64,000 nt of DNA from Methanolobus sediminis (GTDB lineage: Archaea > Halobacteriota > Methanosarcinia > Methanosarcinales > Methanosarcinaceae): the NCBI RefSeq assembly GCF_031312595.1, contig NZ_CP133592.1, positions 1,116,001-1,180,000 on the forward strand. Reading direction: 5' to 3'. Numbering within the stretch: the first letter of the stretch is position 1; each line of letters starts with the position of its first letter. Shown piece by piece: positions 30,470 to 39,083 of the stretch. Under the pieces are notes generated by a model, which was given only the letters and a program-made list of their open reading frames with translations, was not told the DNA's origin and ran no database searches. The translations under genes were made by a program, and so were the position numbers.

Positions 30470-31846
30470 ATGGACCAATTGAAACATGTTTCGTGTGGTA
30501 TCAAAGGACTTGATACAATCTTAGGAGGAATCATGTCGCCCTCCACAGTCCTGATAGCAGGATCATCCGGAGTAGGGAAAACTATTATGTCACTCCAGAT
30601 GTTATCAAATGCTTCCAAAAATGGGGAAAACGCACTATATATCCCGATTACAACCGAAAGTCCTGAAAAACTGATGCTTTACAATTCAACACTTGATTTT
30701 TATGAGGACTCCTTTGAAGTTCACCCTATTAACAGGCAACTGGCTGAGAAAGATCCGCTGACCACTTTAATAGAAATAGGAAACATCCTTGAATCGAGAA
30801 AACCTGACAGACTTGTCATCGACCCTATTACACCACTGGGATATGGTTTTATCGAACAGGAAAAAAGAAGATTTTTTTATACACTTGATTCCATGCTACA
30901 GGAAAGAAATATGGTTACATTCCTGGCAGGAGAACTACTCAAATCCGATATTCACAATTCTGTTGTCAGTCATCTATCTGATGGAATAATATACCTCTCC
31001 AGAGAAGATAGGAACGCAAGAGCGGACCATCGCCTTGAATTCATAAAGATGAGAGGAATCGATCCGGGCAAACGTTCAGAGATTACTTCACACAAATATC
31101 TTTACAACATCAATTCATCTGGTTTTACGGTCTATCCCCACCTTAGACCTGTAAAAGAAATAGATCTTGATGATACACAGGTCGAAATTGGAGTCCCAGG
31201 CCTTGACAGCATGTTTGAAGGAGGATTATACCGTTACAATAGTTTGCTTGTTGCAGGTGTCCCGGGCACCGGCAAGAAACTTTTTGGATTGCAATTTATA
31301 CTAAAGGGACTGGAAAACAACGAATCTGCAATGGTTATCACCTTTGAGGATACCCCTCATCAGATGATACTTGATTCCAAAAGAATGGGTTGGGAACTGG
31401 AAGAATACATTAATAAAGGACTTTTACATTTTATATGCACAAATCCAAATCAAATATATCCTGCAGAACATGCTGACAGGATTAAGGAAATAATAGAAAC
31501 GAACAATATTAAAAGGGTTTTTTTTGATGGTACTAACCACATGGAGATATCCATACCTGATATACTTGAACTTAAGGGATATATCTATTCAATTACGAGT
31601 TACCTTAAAAGCAAGAACATAACGTCTTTGTTCACCACAGACATTGCACCTTCGGAATGCCCAGGTAACGAGAAAATAGATATCTCATCAATAATGGATT
31701 CTGTGTTAATTTTACATAATTCCAAAGCAAGAGACCGCAGATACATGTGTGTTACTAAATCCAGAGGTGCAAAACATAAACGTTCAATAAAGGAGTATGC
31801 AATTACAGAGAGCGGCATAAAACTCAGGACAGACGCCCTTATTTGA
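30470..31846 (+). CDS. Two-domain KaiC-like ATPase with an altered second Walker A
   Basis: About 458 residues with two KaiC domains. Domain 1 (about 1-235): GIKGLDTILGGIMSPSTVLIAGSSGVGKTIMS, with intact GSSGVGKT. Domain 2 (about 240-458): GVPGLDSMFEGGLYRYNSLLVAGVPGTGKKLFG, where the Thr/Ser after the Walker Lys is Lys. Each domain ends with a KaiC-type tail. The frame is open further upstream, but the ATG at 30470 is chosen because a TATA box (ATTATATAAAAGC, 30403-30415) lies between it and the earlier ATG, and because the upstream part overlaps the zinc-ribbon gene. Confidence 0.82.
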   Translation: MDQLKHVSCGIKGLDTILGGIMSPSTVLIAGSSGVGKTIMSLQMLSNASKNGENALYIPITTESPEKLMLYNSTLDFYEDSFEVHPINRQLAEKDPLTTLIEIGNILESRKPDRLVIDPITPLGYGFIEQEKRRFFYTLDSMLQERNMVTFLAGELLKSDIHNSVVSHLSDGIIYLSREDRNARADHRLEFIKMRGIDPGKRSEITSHKYLYNINSSGFTVYPHLRPVKEIDLDDTQVEIGVPGLDSMFEGGLYRYNSLLVAGVPGTGKKLFGLQFILKGLENNESAMVITFEDTPHQMILDSKRMGWELEEYINKGLLHFICTNPNQIYPAEHADRIKEIIETNNIKRVFFDGTNHMEISIPDILELKGYIYSITSYLKSKNITSLFTTDIAPSECPGNEKIDISSIMDSVLILHNSKARDRRYMCVTKSRGAKHKRSIKEYAITESGIKLRTDALI

Positions 31847-31903
31847 ATATGTTACATAGTTCAACAAACAACGAATAAGCAAAAACGAAAAAAGATAGAG
31901 GGA

Positions 31904-32143
31904 TTAAATGCTCTGAACCTTACGTTCCAGAGATTCCCCCAGTTCAGTAAGCATATACATATCAGATTCCTGAACTATCAACTCTTTTTCAAGCAACTCT
32001 TCCACGATCTTTTCTACTGATGGACGTGCAATGTGCATGTTCTTGGCAAGTTTTCCGGCATCAAGCTGATGTTTAGAACCTAAGAGAGTAAGCAATTTCT
32101 GGCGATTCTTGTTACCAGTTACAAATCCAATCAATTCTTCCAT
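31904..32143 (-). CDS. Small winged-helix transcriptional regulator
   Basis: A 79-residue helix-turn-helix protein: FVTGNKNRQKLLTLLGSKHQLDAGKLAKNMHIARPSVEKIVEELLEKELIVQESDMYMLTELGESLE. The recognition helix (IARPSVEKIVEELLEK) and the wing (LIVQESDMYMLTELG) match ArsR/MarR-type archaeal regulators with no ligand domain. Ribosome site TAGGAGG before the ATG, and TATA-like TAATATATAC further up. It converges with the two-domain KaiC gene; the target is unknown. Confidence 0.82.
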   Translation of the reverse strand: MEELIGFVTGNKNRQKLLTLLGSKHQLDAGKLAKNMHIARPSVEKIVEELLEKELIVQESDMYMLTELGESLERKVQSI

Positions 32144-32249
32144 TTTAGGCCTCCTATATAGTATTGTCCAGCATTGTATATATTACTTTTACATGTGTAA
32201 ATCCGGAAAATGTATTTAAAACCATCGAACACGGTTATGCTAACCGCCG

Positions 32250-32263
32250 AAGGATACTTTTAT
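32250..32263 (+). promoter_or_regulatory. TATA box of the SRP RNA gene
   Basis: CGAAGGATACTTTTATAACC is a good BRE/TATA pair about 25 bases before the predicted 5' end of the SRP RNA, so the spacing fits a stable-RNA promoter. Confidence 0.6.
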
Positions 32264-32280
32264 AACCTGTAATGCATATC

Positions 32281-32606
32281 TAAGGGTGGCAGGCTAGTCC
32301 GGGTAGGCCGGCGTTACCTGTAACCCGAAATCGCCGATACGCGGGGGACGAAGCCTGAAGAAGATGTTTGGACCATTTTCAAACCTGTGATTTCAACTGA
32401 GAAACCCCGTCCTGCTTGGATGACGTTGATATAGGTGCTTGCTGGAGAGCATGTACTTATACCTTAACTGTGGGAACCAGCCCAGGCCCGGAAGGGAGCA
32501 GGCCTACCGTAGACAATCGTCGCTTGGAGGGTTGCGGGGTGGAGAAGAAATTCCAGACCACCTGATCATGGAAAAAGCAGCGACTTCGGGCGTGCCTGTC
32601 ACTTTA
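32281..32606 (+). ncRNA. ffs: Signal recognition particle 7S RNA
   Basis: Recognised by the 5' domain GGGTGGCAGGCTAGTCCGGG and the conserved SRP helix 8 loop with GGCCCGGAAGGGAGCAGGCC around 32485-32505. The two ends pair (AAGGGTGGCAGGC with GCCTGTCACTTT), giving the archaeal helix 1. About 326 nt, within the archaeal range; ends are approximate. It guides ribosomes making membrane proteins to the SecYE channel together with SRP19 and SRP54. The tRNA-Ser 55 bases downstream may share the transcript. Confidence 0.92.
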
Positions 32607-32660
32607 ACCCGGAAAACGTTAAATACCTGAATTGCATTTAGGAACGAACACTACAAATAT

Positions 32661-32745
32661 GACGAGATAGCCAAGCCCGGTATGGCGCAGGATTGCTAAT
32701 CCTGTGGTGCTATGCGCCTCGGGGGTTCGAATCCCCCTCTCGTCG
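32661..32745 (+). tRNA. tRNA-Ser(GCT)
   Basis: An 85-nt class II tRNA. Acceptor GACGAGA with TCTCGTC and discriminator G, anticodon stem CAGGA/TCCTG with loop TTGCTAA (anticodon GCT), a long variable arm (TGGTGCTATGCGCC region), and T arm GGGGG-TTCGAAT-CCCCC. No CCA encoded. Confidence 0.95.
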
Positions 32746-32835
32746 CTCTGTTTTTAATAAATGTCAAACCATAGAGTGAACATCATGCCATATTTCACTG
32801 GCAAGAACCTAATAGAATAAAGGAGAGAATAAAAT

Positions 32836-33084
32836 ATGATGTCTGAAAAAACAGTAGTTCCTTTATTAAACAAAAAAGATAATGAAGCAGAGTTAGGCAG
32901 AAATGTTGCATGCACATCATGTGGTGCAGGATGCGGCGGAGGATGCGGCGGCAGCTTTGGAATAAAAGCAGGCTCTGAAAAAGAGGTGGTGTTCAGGAAT
33001 ATATTCCTCTACTTAGCAATGGGTGTGATAATATTCCTTGTAGCATACCTGGCAACAATGTTGCTCTCATGGATTAATCCATAA
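32836..33084 (+). CDS. Small Cys/Gly-rich membrane protein of unknown function
   Basis: An 82-residue protein with a charged N-terminus, a Cys/Gly-rich segment CTSCGAGCGGGCGG (four cysteines spaced C-x2-C-x3-C-x3-C, residues about 27-37), and one C-terminal membrane helix (about 58-78). The cysteines would face the cytoplasm if the N-terminus is inside. They could hold a metal or Fe-S cluster, or be a lipidation or trafficking patch. A clear GGAGAG ribosome site precedes the tandem ATGATG. Not recognised. Confidence 0.65.
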   Translation: MMSEKTVVPLLNKKDNEAELGRNVACTSCGAGCGGGCGGSFGIKAGSEKEVVFRNIFLYLAMGVIIFLVAYLATMLLSWINP

Positions 33085-33411
33085 TCATCCTTTCTTTTCT
33101 TTGTCAAAAGGATATCTTTTGATGCTCCCACAATCCAAACACGTTATTATGATAGTGCCATCCTTCAAGCGCACCCTTGAATTACTTCCCGTTAATAGCA
33201 AAGAGCCACAATTTTTGCAAAAACTTCTTTTCAGTTCAGGGGGAATACTGACTCTGTGACGCATCCCTATTTTACGGGCAAGTGAAACATATCTTTTGCT
33301 CATTTCAGGGTTCTCTGAAAACTCACTTTTTGCAAGGTCAAAAAGATACTCAATTCGCTCCTGTGCAATATTACGAGCTACTGCCTTGTTATTTTTCCGG
33401 GATTTTGCCAT
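33085..33411 (-). CDS. rnp4: Ribonuclease P protein component 4 (Rpp21/Rpr2)
   Basis: A 108-residue zinc protein of archaeal RNase P, which matures tRNA 5' ends. Sequence: a basic N-terminus MAKSRKNNKAVARNIAQERIEYLFDLA, then the zinc ribbon with CKNCGSLLL and CLDCGSIKRYPF. The frame extends upstream, but the start at 33411 is preferred because MAKSRK is the conserved beginning and the longer version would overlap the next gene. It is 16 bases after the MBL gene and probably co-transcribed with it. Confidence 0.9.
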   Translation of the reverse strand: MAKSRKNNKAVARNIAQERIEYLFDLAKSEFSENPEMSKRYVSLARKIGMRHRVSIPPELKRSFCKNCGSLLLTGSNSRVRLKDGTIIITCLDCGSIKRYPFDKEKKG

Positions 33412-33427
33412 AATAAGCACCTGAAAC

Positions 33428-34084
33428 TTAGAAGAGCAAGACCTCTGCGGATGGAAGCTTTGAATGTATTGCATTTACAAATTCCGATGCATCAATATCA
33501 GTTGAATCATCATAACACATAGGAATAACATAATCGGGTGAAAGTTTTGCTAATGAATCTGCTGCTTTTTGGACACTAATTAACTGATCATTACCGATAG
33601 GCAACATTACTAAATTCGGAGAAAGACCTCCAATGTCTGCAATATCACAGGAATGTCCTGCATGATAAATGCTAAGATCTCCTAAAGTGAAGAAATAACC
33701 TACGCCTTCACTCATAAGAGATTGGCCTGACTCGCAGGAAACATAAGCAGGGAGAACTTCAATGTCCACGCCTTTGATACTTAACTCACCTGTTAAAGAG
33801 TCACCCTCCATCACCCTTCTTGCATCGCCCCTGAACTGCAAGCTCATCTTTTCAGGTATAAGGGTTGTGCAATCAGATTTGCGAATCTTCCTGATAGAAT
33901 CCGGATCGCAGTGGCCAAAGTGTTCGTGTGTAATAAGAATCAAGTCTGCCATATCCTCTTCTGGAATTTGTTCATCACCAAGCCCATTGGGATCAATATA
34001 AAGTACCATCTCATCGGACTTTACCATAAAACCTGCATATTCCAGTTTTCTTATCAGTACACCATTAATTGTTATATCAGCCAA
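33428..34084 (-). CDS. Metallo-beta-lactamase-fold hydrolase (UlaG/UPF0173-like)
   Basis: A 218-residue MBL-fold protein with the metal motif LITHEHFGHCD (HxHxGHxD), further metal ligands in YHAGHSCDI (His/Asp) and the C-terminal DYVIPMCYDD. The AGFMVKSDEMVLYIDPNG start is characteristic of the UlaG-like hydrolase group, predicted phosphodiesterase or lactonase. The substrate is unknown. It precedes rnp4 in a short operon. Confidence 0.8.
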   Translation of the reverse strand: MADITINGVLIRKLEYAGFMVKSDEMVLYIDPNGLGDEQIPEEDMADLILITHEHFGHCDPDSIRKIRKSDCTTLIPEKMSLQFRGDARRVMEGDSLTGELSIKGVDIEVLPAYVSCESGQSLMSEGVGYFFTLGDLSIYHAGHSCDIADIGGLSPNLVMLPIGNDQLISVQKAADSLAKLSPDYVIPMCYDDSTDIDASEFVNAIHSKLPSAEVLLF

Positions 34085-34284
34085 AGTATCACGTCTTTAA
34101 ATCAATTTTATGAAACACATCAGGATTCAGCCTGTATCATTTCCTTTATTCCGGGCACAAATCTCAGAGGAATTATTACTATGATAAAACTTCATCCCAA
34201 ATGAATGCATCATAAGCATTAAAGCTACTGAGAGAAAAGTAATTATTTAATACACTGACACATCGAGAGACAGGACTACAAAAC

Positions 34285-35706
34285 ATGAAGAAGATCAACA
34301 TATTATGTTCTGCTGCCGATGCAGCAAGCCAGAACATAAAGAACCACCTGCTTCAAAATGCACATTGGGAACAAATAGAGCAGACCCCTGACAATTGGAG
34401 AGATCTCATTTCAGTTTACGATAATCCGGAAATGAGAATTTTGGAAATTGAAGGCCACCATATTTACGAAGACAGAATCGATGAGAAGATGAAATCATCC
34501 GGTTTTGACACAGATATGATAATCGTCGCTTCAAAGCACAAGAGCAGCGACGGAAGGTCTGTACTTACTGCCCATTTTACAGGAAATCCGGATAAAGCTG
34601 ATTTTGGAGGAAGAACAAAAGAGCTCTCTGTGGCAGCACCACACATGTTGCGACATATACTGAAAAATATGCAAATGTTCTCGAGGGAACTGGATTATGA
34701 AGTAAATATGGAATCCACCCACCATGGACCCACTGACCTGAAAACACCAATGGTCTATGCAGAGATAGGAAGTTCTGAAATACAGTGGAATGATCCTGAA
34801 GCTGGCAATATTGCATCTAAGGCAATACTGGAAGCTATTAGAGAATTCATATCCACTGAGAATGATGAGAAGTATACCCCAATTGCGGTTGGTTTTGGAG
34901 GAGGACATTATGCATCCAGACAAACTGAACTGATACTTAATTCAGAAGTTACATTCGGACATAATTTCCCGGACTACCAGTTAACCTTTGTAGACAAAGA
35001 AATGATAATTCAGGCTTTTGAGAAGTCAGGTGCTGATTTTGCATATTTTGACAGAAAGTCCATGAGTGCAAAAGAAAGAGAAAGACTTTCAGGCATCATA
35101 GATGAGCTGCATTATATATTACTAAGAGAGAGTGATATCAGAGAATTTGAGAGGATTCCATGGGATCTCTTTATGGACATCAAGAACAGATGTGACGAAC
35201 TCTGTCCCGAGGGGAAGTTCAGGGCTACTGATGTATTCACATCGCAAATTGAAGAATCCCGGCAGAAAGACGAAAAACCAGATGATGAAATCGCCCTGTG
35301 TAGCATCAATGAGGAATTGTTCCAGGAAACTATAAAAGCCAACCGGAAGCTTACTGAAGAAATGCTTGCACGCTGTGCTCCTGTCTACATGGAAAAAAAT
35401 AACGGAACTCTTTCAAATACCATACTGGGAATCGGGGAAGAAACTAAAAGTGCTATGCAGAACGTTACAAATGAATGCATTAAAATACTAAAAGAGCATT
35501 ATGAAATTAAATATATTGCTGATGAGAATATACTTTACATCATCAGTGAAAAATTTGATCCGAAAGCAGCAAAAGAACTGGGTATTCCTCCCGGGCCAAT
35601 GCTTGGGGAACTTGCAAAAGGTAACCCAATAGTATTAGAGGGAAAGACCATCATGCCCGAAATGGTGCACAAAAGAAGGGTAAAGCATATCCAGTTGTCC
35701 GATTAG
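34285..35706 (+). CDS. dtdA: D-aminoacyl-tRNA deacylase, archaeal type (DtdA/DTD2) with a C-terminal extension
   Basis: A 473-residue deacylase that frees D-amino acids from mischarged tRNA. The DTD2 core carries DFGGRTKELSVAAPHMLRH, MESTHHGPTDLKTPMVYAEIGSSE and VGFGGGHYASRQTEL (residues about 95-220), motifs of the archaeal and plant deacylase. The core alone is about 270 residues; here about 200 more follow, including an acidic helical region and a final GIPPGPMLGELAKGNPI... segment like that of small-metabolite or tRNA-processing hydrolases. The extension is not well understood. Standalone gene with its own promoter region (AATTATTTAATAC). Confidence 0.88.
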   Translation: MKKINILCSAADAASQNIKNHLLQNAHWEQIEQTPDNWRDLISVYDNPEMRILEIEGHHIYEDRIDEKMKSSGFDTDMIIVASKHKSSDGRSVLTAHFTGNPDKADFGGRTKELSVAAPHMLRHILKNMQMFSRELDYEVNMESTHHGPTDLKTPMVYAEIGSSEIQWNDPEAGNIASKAILEAIREFISTENDEKYTPIAVGFGGGHYASRQTELILNSEVTFGHNFPDYQLTFVDKEMIIQAFEKSGADFAYFDRKSMSAKERERLSGIIDELHYILLRESDIREFERIPWDLFMDIKNRCDELCPEGKFRATDVFTSQIEESRQKDEKPDDEIALCSINEELFQETIKANRKLTEEMLARCAPVYMEKNNGTLSNTILGIGEETKSAMQNVTNECIKILKEHYEIKYIADENILYIISEKFDPKAAKELGIPPGPMLGELAKGNPIVLEGKTIMPEMVHKRRVKHIQLSD

Positions 35707-35763
35707 ATATATATAATCATACCTGTAATCCAATATACGATTTTCATTTGAGGGAGAAAAAGA

Positions 35764-36873
35764 ATGAGATCCATAGTAGAAGAGGCACTTGCAAGGTCTG
35801 AGCAGGAGGCAAATATCCGCGGTTCACCTGCAAGCCCTGAGCACAAAGACATAAATGCAGAATTAGAGGAGATGCTACGCCAGTTACACACCAATATCAA
35901 AGTGATAGGTTGTGGCGGAGGAGGCTCCAACAGTACTCAGAGAATGGTCGAGGAAGGAATAAAAGGCGCAGAGTTCATTGCGGTAAATACAGATGCTCAG
36001 CACCTTTTAAACATAAGGGCAGACCAGAAGATACTCATTGGCAGGAAGAAAACCAGAGGCCTTGGTGCCGGTAGTCTCCCGCAGATCGGAGAGGATGCAG
36101 CTCTGGAGAGCGTTGACGAGATCGCAGCCGTAGTAAACGGCAGTGACATGGTATTTATTACATGCGGACTGGGAGGAGGAACCGGAACAGGTTCAGCACC
36201 AGTTGTAGCTGAAGCTGCGAGGGATGCCGGAGCTCTTACCATTGCTGTTGTTACACTGCCTTTCAGTGTGGAAGGACAGGTCAGAAGAACAAATGCAGAA
36301 GCTGGTCTTGAGAGACTCAGGGAAGTTGCAGACACAGTTATTGTAGTTCCAAATGACAAACTCCTTGAAGTTGTTCCAAGATTACCACTTCAGGCAGCAT
36401 TCAAAGTGTCTGATGAAGTTCTCATGAGAGCAGTAAAAGGTATCACAGAACTAATCACAAAACCAGGTCTTGTTAACCTTGACTTTGCCGATGTCAGAAC
36501 AGTCATGCAGAACGGTGGCGTGGCAATGATCGGACTTGGCGAAGCAGATGGTGAAGCAAAAGCTGTCGAATCCGTACAGAAAGCACTTCGCAGTCCACTT
36601 CTGGACGTAGACATATCCGGTGCAACTTCAGCGCTAGTCAATGTGATCGGCGGACCGGACATGACAATTGCAGAGGCAGAGAGTGTTGTACAGGAAGTTT
36701 ACAGCAGGATCGACCCCGAAGCAAGACTTATCTGGGGTGCCCAGGTCAACGATGAACTTGAGCAGACCGTGCGTACAATGATCGTGGTAACTGGTGTGAA
36801 ATCACCACAAATCTATGGTCACGGCGGCGCGAAGAATGTAACCAGAAAATACGGAATCGATTTTGTTAAATAG
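35764..36873 (+). CDS. ftsZ: Cell division GTPase FtsZ
   Basis: A 369-residue tubulin homologue that forms the division ring. The GTP-binding T1 loop is [17 protein letters not shown], the tubulin signature [17 protein letters not shown] is near residue 135, [13 protein letters not shown] follows, and the catalytic T7 loop region [15 protein letters not shown] is intact. The N-terminus has a short extension before the GTPase core, usual in archaeal FtsZ. It lies upstream of the secE-spt5-L11 cluster, as in many euryarchaea. A GGGAG ribosome site precedes the ATG. Confidence 0.96.
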   Translation: MRSIVEEALARSEQEANIRGSPASPEHKDINAELEEMLRQLHTNIKVIGCGGGGSNSTQRMVEEGIKGAEFIAVNTDAQHLLNIRADQKILIGRKKTRGLGAGSLPQIGEDAALESVDEIAAVVNGSDMVFITCGLGGGTGTGSAPVVAEAARDAGALTIAVVTLPFSVEGQVRRTNAEAGLERLREVADTVIVVPNDKLLEVVPRLPLQAAFKVSDEVLMRAVKGITELITKPGLVNLDFADVRTVMQNGGVAMIGLGEADGEAKAVESVQKALRSPLLDVDISGATSALVNVIGGPDMTIAEAESVVQEVYSRIDPEARLIWGAQVNDELEQTVRTMIVVTGVKSPQIYGHGGAKNVTRKYGIDFVK

Positions 36874-37060
36874 AATCTCTCCCTTTTTTAACATACATAC
36901 TTTCGATGGGATGGCATATATACGCAATCCAATCGAAAGGTATTTTATCAAAGACGTTGTTTTGATGGCGCTATATATCAGCAGACACAAAGTTCTGACA
37001 TTATACGGCTTCAAAATAAACGCATGCATTATAAACGATCATAACCGGTTGTGAAGTACT

Positions 37061-37273
37061 TTGGCAGAAAATTCATTTGATTTAAGCAATATCAATAGCG
37101 CAAGCATAAACCAATCCTTGAAGACATATTTAAGGGTACTCAAACTAACAAAGAAACCATCAAGAGAGGAGTTCCTGACCATAGCCAAGGTTGCTGGTCT
37201 TGGAATCCTTGCAATTGGGTTCATAGGTTTCCTTATTTATATACTTCTGGTGGAAATGCCTAAATGGGTGTAA
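37061..37273 (+). CDS. secE: Preprotein translocase subunit SecE (Sec61 gamma)
   Basis: A 70-residue single-membrane-helix subunit of the SecYEG channel. Conserved NQSLKTYLRVLKLTKKPSREEFLTIAKV amphipathic helix, then one membrane span (AGLGILAIGFIGFLIYILL). The start is TTG at 37061; CATTATAAACG about 30 bases before it is a TATA box, so the mRNA would be nearly leaderless. Classical position before spt5, three bases away from its start. Confidence 0.92.
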   Translation: MAENSFDLSNINSASINQSLKTYLRVLKLTKKPSREEFLTIAKVAGLGILAIGFIGFLIYILLVEMPKWV

Positions 37274-37275
37274 TC

Positions 37276-37743
37276 ATGACCGCAGAGTCAGCAATATTCG
37301 TAGTAAAAACAACTGCGAATCAGGAAAGATCAGTAGCAAATATGATAACTCAATCCGCAAGGAAAGAGCACCTGGACATCAGGGCGATCCTTGCACCGGA
37401 TGAGCTGAAAGGATATGTGCTAATTGAAGCTTCGTCTCCCGGAGATGTGGAACAGGCAATACAGACCGTACCACATGCCAGGGCATTGGTAAAAGGGCAG
37501 TCTTCCATAGAGGAGATATCACATTTCCTTACACCAAAACCAACAGTTACAGGAATCTCAGAAGGCGCAATCATCGAAATCACGTCAGGTCCTTTCAAAG
37601 GTGAAAAGGCACGTGTAAAGAGAGTAGATGAAGGACATGAGGAAATCACAGTAGAACTGTTCGATGCAGTTGTACCGATACCTATAACTATTCGCGGAGA
37701 TACTGTAAGAGTCCTCAGGAAAGATGAAGAAGGAAACGCCTGA
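37276..37743 (+). CDS. spt5: Transcription elongation factor Spt5 (NusG-like)
   Basis: About 155 residues: an N-terminal NGN domain (AIFVVKTTANQERSVANMI...ILAPDELKGYVLIEA), which binds the RNA polymerase clamp with Spt4, and a C-terminal KOW domain (GAIIEITSGPFKGEKARVKRVDE). An in-frame ATG at 37264 overlaps secE; the ATG at 37276 follows GGGTG at good distance and is preferred. Operon secE-spt5-L11 is typical of archaea. Confidence 0.94.
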   Translation: MTAESAIFVVKTTANQERSVANMITQSARKEHLDIRAILAPDELKGYVLIEASSPGDVEQAIQTVPHARALVKGQSSIEEISHFLTPKPTVTGISEGAIIEITSGPFKGEKARVKRVDEGHEEITVELFDAVVPIPITIRGDTVRVLRKDEEGNA

Positions 37744-37797
37744 GAACATAAAGAATCTAAATTAATATTTATTATTTAATCCAACGGTGATATTCAA

Positions 37798-38283
37798 ATG
37801 GCAAATGTTGTAGAAGCATTGGTCCCAGGAGGAAAAGCAAATCCAGGCCCACCACTCGGTCCTGCACTTGGACCTCTTGGAATTAACATCAAAGACGTGA
37901 TCGACAAGATCAACGAAAAGACAAAAGATTACAATGGGATGCAAGTCCCTGTCAAGGTAATAGTAGCAGACAACAAGAGTTTCGAAATCGAAGTCGGAAC
38001 CCCACCAACATCTGCACTCATATTGCAGGAAGCAGGAATCCAGAAGGGATCCGGCGAACCTAGCACAACAATCGTAGGAAACATTACTATTGCACAGGCA
38101 GCAAAAATAGCACGTATGAAGAAAGACGATATTCTTTCATACGAACTTAAGGCTGCAATAAAAGAAGTAATTGGTTCCTGTGTCCCAATGGGCGTTACAG
38201 CAGAAGGCATGTCTCCAAAAGAATGCCAGAAAGCTATCGACGAGGGACAGTTTGACGATGCACTGGCACAAGAAGCATGGTAA
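37798..38283 (+). CDS. rpl11: Ribosomal protein L11 (uL11)
   Basis: A 161-residue L11 with [27 protein letters not shown], the conserved Pro-rich N-terminal domain at the GTPase centre, and the C-terminal rRNA-binding helices (IAKMKKDD-type region and [11 protein letters not shown]). CGGTGAT ribosome site before the ATG. Separated from L1 by a structured 157-base leader. Confidence 0.97.
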   Translation: MANVVEALVPGGKANPGPPLGPALGPLGINIKDVIDKINEKTKDYNGMQVPVKVIVADNKSFEIEVGTPPTSALILQEAGIQKGSGEPSTTIVGNITIAQAAKIARMKKDDILSYELKAAIKEVIGSCVPMGVTAEGMSPKECQKAIDEGQFDDALAQEAW

Positions 38284-38299
38284 TTCCATGCTTTAACCA

Positions 38300-38440
38300 A
38301 TAACTTTAACATAAATACCGTTAATTGGTGTGCCCATTATAGACAGAGTGAAGGTCTGAAAGCCTGAAACTCTAGACAAATCCGTAGTAGACCGTTAAGG
38401 TCCTGCCTGAACCATGAGTTCACACTACGGGAGGTAAAGA
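38300..38440 (+). promoter_or_regulatory. L1 operon promoter and structured leader, candidate autoregulatory RNA
   Basis: TTTAACATAAATACCG near 38306-38321 is a likely TATA box. The leader then folds by eye: GAGT...ACTC at 38346-38372 with an inner GGTC/GCC helix; a basal stem CCGTAGT (38382-38388)/ACTACGG (38424-38430); and inside it the hairpins GACC-GTTAA-GGTC (38390-38402) and TGAAC-CATGA-GTTCA (38408-38422). The basal stem ends in the Shine-Dalgarno GGAGG (38430-38434). In methanogens L1 represses its own mRNA at such structures; that link is inferred here. Confidence 0.6.
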
Positions 38441-39082
38441 ATGGCAGACGAAAATATAGTAGAAACTATTGAGAAGTTATTAGCAGATTCACCTGAGAGG
38501 AAATTCCCAGAGGGTGTTGAACTCGCTATTAACTTAAAGAATCTGGACATGAGTCAGCCTAAAAACCGTGTTGATGAAGAGATATTACTTCCACACGGTC
38601 TGGGTAAAGACCTCAAGATCGCAGTATTTGCGAAAGGTGAGGTCGGCCTCCAGGCAAAGAGTGCTGGCGCAGAGATGGTATTCTCCGAAGAAGATCTTGC
38701 AGAGATGGGAGAAGACAAAGCACGTGCAAGATCAGTTGCCAATGAGTATGACTTCTTCATTGCAGAAGTTCAGTACATGGCACAGATCGGTAAGGCTCTT
38801 GGTGCCATATTGGGTCCAAGAGGTAAGATGCCAACTCCATTGCCACCAGGAAAGAACGTGGCTGATCTTATCAACAGCGCAAGAAGCTCAATCAGGATAA
38901 GATCAAAAGACAAGCTCACATTCCACGTATCCGTTGGCCGCAGAGACATGGATGTCCGGAAACTTGCAGAGAACGTAGAAACAGTCCTTAGCAGAGTGGA
39001 AGGTGCCCTTGAAAAAGGTAAGCATAACATAAGATCCATTTATGTTACGACCACTATGGGTAAATCAGCGAAGGTGGTATAA
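38441..39082 (+). CDS. rpl1: Ribosomal protein L1 (uL1)
   Basis: A 213-residue L1, the mobile stalk protein at the E site. Conserved segments include FPEGVELAINLKNLDMS, ILLPHG, LGAILGPRGKMPTPLPPG and the C-terminal SIYVTTTMGKSAKVV. Good GGAGGTAAAG ribosome site. In archaea L1 can repress its own operon by binding an mRNA mimic of its 23S site; the leader upstream is a candidate. L10 starts two bases after its stop. Confidence 0.97.
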   Translation: MADENIVETIEKLLADSPERKFPEGVELAINLKNLDMSQPKNRVDEEILLPHGLGKDLKIAVFAKGEVGLQAKSAGAEMVFSEEDLAEMGEDKARARSVANEYDFFIAEVQYMAQIGKALGAILGPRGKMPTPLPPGKNVADLINSARSSIRIRSKDKLTFHVSVGRRDMDVRKLAENVETVLSRVEGALEKGKHNIRSIYVTTTMGKSAKVV

Positions 39083-39083
39083 T

